From assembly GCA_003024985.2 (NCBI GenBank), contig PXIH01S0012829.1: a DNA stretch of 11,040 bases. One strand, written 5' to 3'. Of this stretch, positions 6,730-11,040 are shown piece after piece. The notes under the pieces are model-generated. The model was not told where the DNA came from and did not search any database. It worked only from the letters and a program-made list of their open reading frames with translations. The stretch's first letter is position 1. Each line of letters starts with the position of its first letter. Position numbers and translations under genes: made by a program. The stretch comes from Euperipatoides rowelli. Lineage: Eukaryota; Onychophora; Udeonychophora; Euonychophora; Peripatopsidae.

Positions 6730-7652
6730 ATGGAGTTACAGAATATGGAGAAGTCAATGGAAATTAACCCCAGCCCATTAAACAGAACTCATACTAAGAT
6801 GACTAATAAAATAAATTCTCAAACCACTATGATGGAATTTACTTCCACCCAAGTATAAGTTAAAATATCTAGAATGACATCTTCCTCTCTGGAGCTTTCA
6901 GTTGAAAAAGAAAGTGCTTCTTTAGAATCTTTACAAAGAAATATGTTTTCTATGAAAAAAAAATCTCGGCACTAGAAAGCAAAATCGATAAAATTATTGA
7001 GTTAAATACCAAACGCTTAGATATTCTTGAACAACAAATATTAAAACATGATGAAAGGATTGTTAAATTAGAGAATTCATCAATTAAAATAGATGAGAGG
7101 ATAAGGAAAGAAGATAAGTTTGATAATTTGACTCAATTAAAATTAGAAAACTTAGAAAGGGATAATAGGCTTCTGAATCTATTGATTTTTGGTCTGAAAT
7201 TAAACATGAGACCGCCCTATGTGAACAGATGAGTTATTTCTTTTTGTCCGAAATTAAAATTATAAGTCAAATTTAATGAACCGAGATGTTTGGGCAGGAG
7301 GGGGACAAATTTCATTAAACCAATTTTGTGCAAAACTCTAAATAATATGGATAAAAAAAGATTTTATAAAATAAAAAATTAGTGAAAGGTACGAGTATAA
7401 CCATATCAGAAGATTATTATTCAAAATAAACTAGAGAAACAAAGAAAGATTTTATACACTAAATTAAAGGAAGAAAAATATAAAGGTAAAAATACTTATC
7501 TAAAAGGAGAAAATTTAGTTACAGAGGAAGATATATTTGGAATAAACAAGCTAGGAGTAATAACATGTTTATATCAATTAAATAAAAAAGTAAAGATTCA
7601 GAATAAAGATAATACAGCATCTGTAGATATTGAATCAGACAGTGGAAGGTAG
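6730..7652 (+). pseudogene. LINE ORF1 remnant (coiled coil, RRM-like region, C-terminal domain)
   Basis: ORF1 proteins bind and chaperone the element's RNA. From ATG 6730 the frame reads MELQNMEKSMEINPSPLN, hits TAA at 6856-6858 and goes on to LELSVEKESASLESLQ. It then shifts by one base near a run of A at 6955-6963. From 6963 a 70-residue heptad-rich stretch follows (LESKIDKIIELNTKRLDILE..., KLENSSIKIDERI, ENLERDNRLLN), a clear coiled coil, ending in LLIFGLK, the usual first strand of the RRM-like domain. A TGA at 7230-7232 and further shifts garble the RRM. The frame resumes at 7428 with LEKQRKILYTKLKEEK, then GKNTYLKGENLVTEED, the conserved ORF1 C-terminal pattern, ending at TAG 7650-7652. 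The length, about 307 codons, is normal for ORF1. Confidence 0.8.
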
Positions 7653-7667
7653 CAATTAACACAGAGA

Positions 7668-8453
7668 ATGGTTGAGTATACAAAGGATATATGGTCTGTT
7701 TGCTATTGGAATTCTTCAGAAATAAATAGTTTTTAGACACCTTTAATAACAATGATATATATATACCTAGATGTTCTGTGATTTGTGTGGCAGAAACTTG
7801 GTCTAAGGAGAAGATCAGTATTAATAGATATATGGACTTCAGTGTACCAGCGATTCCTAGCATAAGGGGTCGTCCAGCAGGTGGAATTACAATATTTATA
7901 GAACAGAAACTTTCAGGTAATTGTAAAATGTTAAATTCCACTAATTGCTGTATTTTTATGGATTCCGGTTTTCTTTATAGTGTTGATTTATCTAAACACT
8001 TATTGATTTGTTTTGTTTGTTTTTTCCCCATTCTTATGATTTGTCTTTGTCACTACAAGATCTAGAATTAACGCTTTCAGCTTTAAGATTTGATTTCTTT
8101 TTGTTGCTTATAGGTGACAGTAATGCGAGAATTGCTAACATTGACCATGAAATAGAGGATGCTATGATTGATATACCAGTTAGAAAGTTAATGGACGTAA
8201 CAATTAGCAAGCGAGTAAGGCAACTGTTGGAATTCACCAATACTAGAAAAAAATGGTGGTTTTAAATGGAATAAGTAAAAGCGATAAGCAAGGGTAAGAC
8301 ATCATTTGTTAATAAAAATGGTAAGAGTATGACAGATTTGGTAGTTGTCCCAGTGGAGTACTTTCAATATATTGACGATTTCAGGTTTTTGATATAGATT
8401 ATTCGGAGCACTTTCCTATTGTAACAAGGATAGTATATAATAGACCGGTCTAG
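7668..8453 (+). other. ORF2 endonuclease domain (APE-like), frame-broken
   Basis: Visible motifs in order: CYWN near 7707-7718 (the usual WN start of the fold); VICVAETWS with the metal-binding E at 7793-7795; RGRPAGG at 7867-7887; LLIGDSNARI with D at 8116-8118 and N at 8122-8124; SMTDLVVV with D at 8335-8337; and DIDYSEHFPI with H at 8409-8411. The order and spacing match the exonuclease-endonuclease-phosphatase fold of LINE endonucleases. The family normally has SDH in the last motif; here it is SEH, a D-to-E change at a catalytic position. Frame changes fall at about 7734, 8015, 8250, 8298 and 8390. Confidence 0.85.
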
Positions 8454-8871
8454 GTTCACAATGAAATCATACCTATGAAAAAAGTTATAAAAGTCAAATA
8501 GATTAATGAAAAATCTGAAGAATGTAATGACAAACTAAATTATTTTTTCTCAGTTATACCTGTATAACAGAGTACTTATTTGGAGTTAATGTCAGTTATG
8601 ATTCAGGAGGCTTCCATAAAATCAGCAGAGTTAACGGGGATGCTTATATCGCAGGGAAATTCATCTTACGTTAATAAGAATAGGTGGTTTGATAAAGAAT
8701 GTAAAAGTAATAAAAGTCGTTTAAATAAACTACTTAAGTATTTTATATTAACTAATAGTCAAGACAATAAGAAAATTTATGTTGAAAAAAGACACGAATA
8801 TAGAAAACTTTGTAAAATGAAGAAATCTACTTATTGGAAGAAATTGTATTATGAGATAGGCTTAAGCCAGA
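8454..8871 (+). other. ORF2 linker between endonuclease and reverse transcriptase
   Basis: After the endonuclease, 8454-8579 is poorly readable. From 8580 the frame gives MELMSVMIQEASIKSAE, then NRWFDKECKSNKSRLNK and HEYRKLCKMKKSTYWKK. A WFD-x-EC motif followed by a lysine- and arginine-rich, Y-R-K-L-containing helix is the standard spacer before the RT domain in many arthropod LINEs. A one-base shift at about 8866-8871 leads into DSAELWRLI, which opens the RT region. Confidence 0.75.
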
Positions 8872-9941
8872 GATTCAGCTGAATTATGGAGATTGATCAG
8901 GGAAATTGGAAATAAAACATATATAGTAAATAATATACAGCCGGATGAAAGATATGAATATTTTTCCTTGCAATATGTTGGCAGTCATTTTTCTGTTATG
9001 AAGGATTTGATGCAGGTTGAGAACAATGAACTAGATAGTCAAATAACAATGGGAGAATTGACTAATACAATTGAGAAGTTGAAAATATATAAGGTAGCAA
9101 GAATTGATAAAATAATACCGGAAAGTTTGTCACATTTAGTTATTGAAAAATTGTTAATATTTTTTAATAAAATTTGGTGCACTGGCACCATACCGTCAAA
9201 TATGACCAAAATGATAACTTGCCCCATTTTTAAAAAAGGAAATCATAATCTTCCAATAAATTATAGGCCAATATATTTTGTTTCAGTCTTGATGAAGATA
9301 ATGGGAAACATACTGAACAGTAGACTTGAAAAATGGATTGAAGATCTTGATCTGATGAAACACAGGCGGAATTTTGTAAGGGATATGCAACAACTGATAA
9401 TATTTATATATTTAATGCTCTGACACACCTCAAACTTCAAAGGGAAAGAGGGGTTCTATACGTTTTATTTGTGGACATGTCAAAAGCTTTCGATAGTATT
9501 GATCACTTGTCTCTTAGGAACAAAATGGTGGGATGAGAATAAGCATGAAATTCATAACATTTGTAAAAAGTTATTATGATAATGTAGTGACATAATAAAA
9601 CATATGAGATAATTGATAAACCCATCAAAATTGGTCAAGGTGTTTTTCAGGGAGACCCTATGAGTTCTATATTATTTAACTTGTTTCTGAACGATTTGAC
9701 TTTGTATTATGATGAGCTGAATATTCCTGGAATTCAATTAGAGGACACAATTATCCATGTTATGCTATACACAGACGATTTGATACTGTTCTCAGATTAT
9801 GTTGTTACTCTGCAAAAAAAGATAGATGTGCTGGATGAATGTTTTATTAAGAACGGTCTTAAGATTAATATGACGAAATCTAAGGTCATGAGAATGTCTA
9901 ATGGTAATAACTCTACCAAATCTAAATCTAATTGGAAATGA
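8872..9941 (+). other. ORF2 reverse transcriptase domain, frame-broken
   Basis: The RT copies element RNA at the nicked site. Landmarks: ELTNTIEKLKIYKVARID (a KAPGxD-like entry), CPIFKKG at 9220, NYRPI at about 9259, AEFCKGYATTDN at 9366-9401, motif A FVDMSKAFDSID with catalytic D at 9474-9476, motif B GVFQGDPMSSILFN from 9639, motif C YTDDLILFS at 9768 with both aspartates, and motif D GLKINMTKSKVM. All catalytic aspartates survive. Changes from the usual consensus include YTDD where YADD is common and GVFQG where GVRQG is common. Frame breaks lie at about 9361 and twice between 9535 and 9597, with tandem stops (TAATAA) near 9593. Confidence 0.9.
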
Positions 9942-10970
9942 AGTCATCTGGAGAGACATTTGAGGAAGTAACAGAATATATTTATCTTGGTGTCCTGATT
10001 AATAGAAATGGAAGTTTAAAAAAACCCTTCAATACCCTAAAGGATAAAGCAACTTTGGCTCTAAATAGAATATAATCTCTGATGTATAAGTTGAATAAGT
10101 TAGTCCTACTTTTGATATGGTCAATAAAATGTTTAAAGCAACATCTATTTCTGTTATGGCATATTACGCAGGGGTGACATGGAGTTTTGAAAGAGAATCA
10201 GAACTAGGAAAATTTCAACAGTATTTTTACAAAAGACTTTTCTTGATCCCGAGATTCACAACTGGATATCTGATATGGAAAGAATTGGGTATACCACCTT
10301 TATATTTTTTCTTTTTTAAAAGCAATATTGAAGTTTGGTTTAAGATTTCAAGGATGGAGCTTAAAATATTACCTTATAAATGTTTAAAAATGTTAAGTAA
10401 ATTGCCAAATAAAACTATAGGATGGTCAACTAATTGGGTACATCAGTTAAACTCATTGCTGAATAATTTTGGATTTTCTTATATGACTAATTCCTTGGAT
10501 TGTGTAATGATAGGAAATATATTAAATAATGTTTTACAGATTATCTTAAACGTTTTTTTTACAGCAGGATATGAGTAGAGTTATGAATTCCCATTATAAC
10601 AGCAGCTACAGATTTAAAAAATCTAAGGTAGATATTTGAGTGAATCCAGCGACTTGAAATTAGTAAGATTGTTATTTCATTTAAGAATACATGGAGGCAG
10701 GATGATGTATTTTCAAGATTCAGTATATACATTTGAAGATGCATTATGTAATTTCTTTGAGAATGGAGCAATTAAATCTATCATATTAAGATACAATATA
10801 GAAAATTCCAACCAGCAATTCAAAAAGTGATTTCAAGAGAGAAATATGAACTTTTAATTGCATTTGCCTGTGCCAGCCAATTGTTTGTCTACAAATTGAT
10901 GGAACTATTTGAAGTGGAGAAATTATTTTTGATTTTTGAAGATTTGTTTAAAATAATAAAGATGTTATAG
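9938..10970 (+). other. ORF2 thumb and C-terminal domain, decayed zinc knuckle
   Basis: VTEYIYLGVLINRNGSL (from about 9968) is the post-RT YLG motif, followed by KDKATLALNRI and a TAA at 10073-10075. After a shift the frame reads MAYYAGVTWSFERESELG, then FQQYFYKRLFLIPRFTTGY and ELGIPPLY, a C-terminal block seen in many insect LINEs. Around 10730-10790 LCNFFENGAIKSII looks like the C-x2-C...H...C knuckle with the second cysteine replaced by F and the H lost. The last piece, VISREKYELLIAFACASQ to TAG 10970, resembles the usual C-terminal helix. The role of the knuckle, RNA or DNA binding, is inferred from the family. Confidence 0.7.
10955..10960 (+). promoter_or_regulatory. Possible polyadenylation signal AATAAA
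   Basis: AATAAA lies 8 bases before the inferred ORF2 stop codon, overlapping the coding end. In compact LINEs this arrangement is possible, but AATAAA is frequent by chance in AT-rich DNA and no A tail is seen in the remaining 70 bases. The remaining bases, 10971-11040, would be the 3' untranslated part or flank. Confidence 0.2.
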
Positions 10971-11040
10971 ATTATTGTTGAATTGATATTGTTTAGATCA
11001 TAAAGTAACAAACTGACTCATTTTATATTTGCTTGCAATA

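Larger units (their letters stand above)
7668..10970 (+). pseudogene. LINE ORF2 remnant (endonuclease-reverse transcriptase)
   Basis: ORF2 encodes the enzyme that nicks target DNA and primes reverse transcription there. The likely start is ATG 7668, 15 nt after the ORF1 stop, and the final stop is TAG 10968-10970: about 1,100 codons, normal for such proteins. The reading moves between all three frames at least ten times, roughly: frame of 7668 to the TAG at 7734; then to ~8015; ~8008-8250; 8253-8297; 8299-8390; 8391-8453; a poor linker; 8580-8865; 8872-9360; 9363-9535; a short piece 9533-9590; 9597-9941; 9938-10100; 10108-10578; 10636-10830; and 10824-10970. Homology is continuous across breaks, so these are small indels and point stops, not large deletions. 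The open frame at 7519-7941 on the minus strand is a shadow. Confidence 0.9.
6730..11040 (+). mobile_element. Nearly full-length, inactivated LINE (APE-type non-LTR retrotransposon)
   Basis: The two-ORF order on the + strand is that of an autonomous LINE: a coiled-coil nucleic-acid-binding ORF1, a 15-base gap, then ORF2 with endonuclease, reverse transcriptase and C-terminal domains. From the ORF1 start to the ORF2 stop at 10968-10970 it spans about 4.24 kb, so little is missing. The true 5' end lies somewhere before 6730 and the 3' end after 10970; no A tail or target duplication is seen before the window ends. Every domain is broken by single-base frameshifts and stops. The endonuclease places it among the APE-bearing clades (not R2-like); I cannot assign a clade without a tree. 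Confidence 0.9.

Noticed and set aside
7519-7941. 140-codon open frame on the minus strand, the longest after the RT frame
   Set aside because: It lies antisense to the LINE ORF1/ORF2 junction and endonuclease start, has low-complexity hydrophobic composition and no family motif; it is a shadow.
6730-10970. Retroviral or LTR-retrotransposon origin for the RT
   Set aside because: An APE-type endonuclease precedes the RT and there is no protease, integrase, RNase H or LTR; the 92-bp repeats at 5871 and 6169 both lie upstream.

Overview
This is an AT-rich eukaryotic genomic window with several unresolved bases (N at 789, 3459, 3463-3465 and 3473-3474). I see no intact protein-coding gene with confidence, no RNA gene and no CRISPR array. 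The DNA is almost entirely a graveyard of transposable elements. The element types suggest an arthropod, probably an insect: a DUF4817-type mariner-like transposase remnant, a TTAA-flanked piggyBac-like MITE, hAT-like ends and an APE-type LINE. That host call is inference; nothing here identifies a species.

Layout. Bases 1-39 are the outer end of a TTAA-inserting element whose body lies off the left edge. Bases 679-899 are an exact 110-bp duplication joined by a single N, probably an assembly artefact, and it covers the left terminal repeat of the next element. Bases 835-1593 are an internally deleted Tc1/mariner-superfamily element; it keeps the N-terminal helix-turn-helix and the extreme C-terminus of its transposase between ~66-bp inverted terminal repeats. 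Bases 1594-3209 are AT-rich and featureless. Bases 3210-4243 are a 1,026-bp non-autonomous piggyBac-like element with TTAA on both sides and a ~300-bp palindrome inside; its ends belong to the same family as the end at 1-39. Bases 4244-5600 hold fragments of hAT-like ends and one short non-autonomous element. Bases 5871-6260 hold a 92-bp direct repeat, 298 bp apart. A 53-codon exon-like ORF with a consensus splice donor lies at 6402-6563.

Bases 6730-10970 carry a nearly full-length but dead LINE (non-LTR retrotransposon) on the + strand. It has ORF1 (coiled coil, RRM-like region, C-terminal domain), a 15-nt gap, then ORF2 (APE-like endonuclease, reverse transcriptase, C-terminal domain with a decayed zinc knuckle). 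In a live element ORF1 protein would coat the RNA, the endonuclease would nick the target and the reverse transcriptase would copy the RNA at the nick. Here both ORFs are split by frameshifts and stops, although most catalytic residues can still be read.

I looked for an undescribed system and did not find a convincing one. The most useful leads are the deletion derivative of the mariner-like element, the palindrome-bearing TTAA MITE family with two members in the window, and the unassigned exon-like ORF before the LINE.
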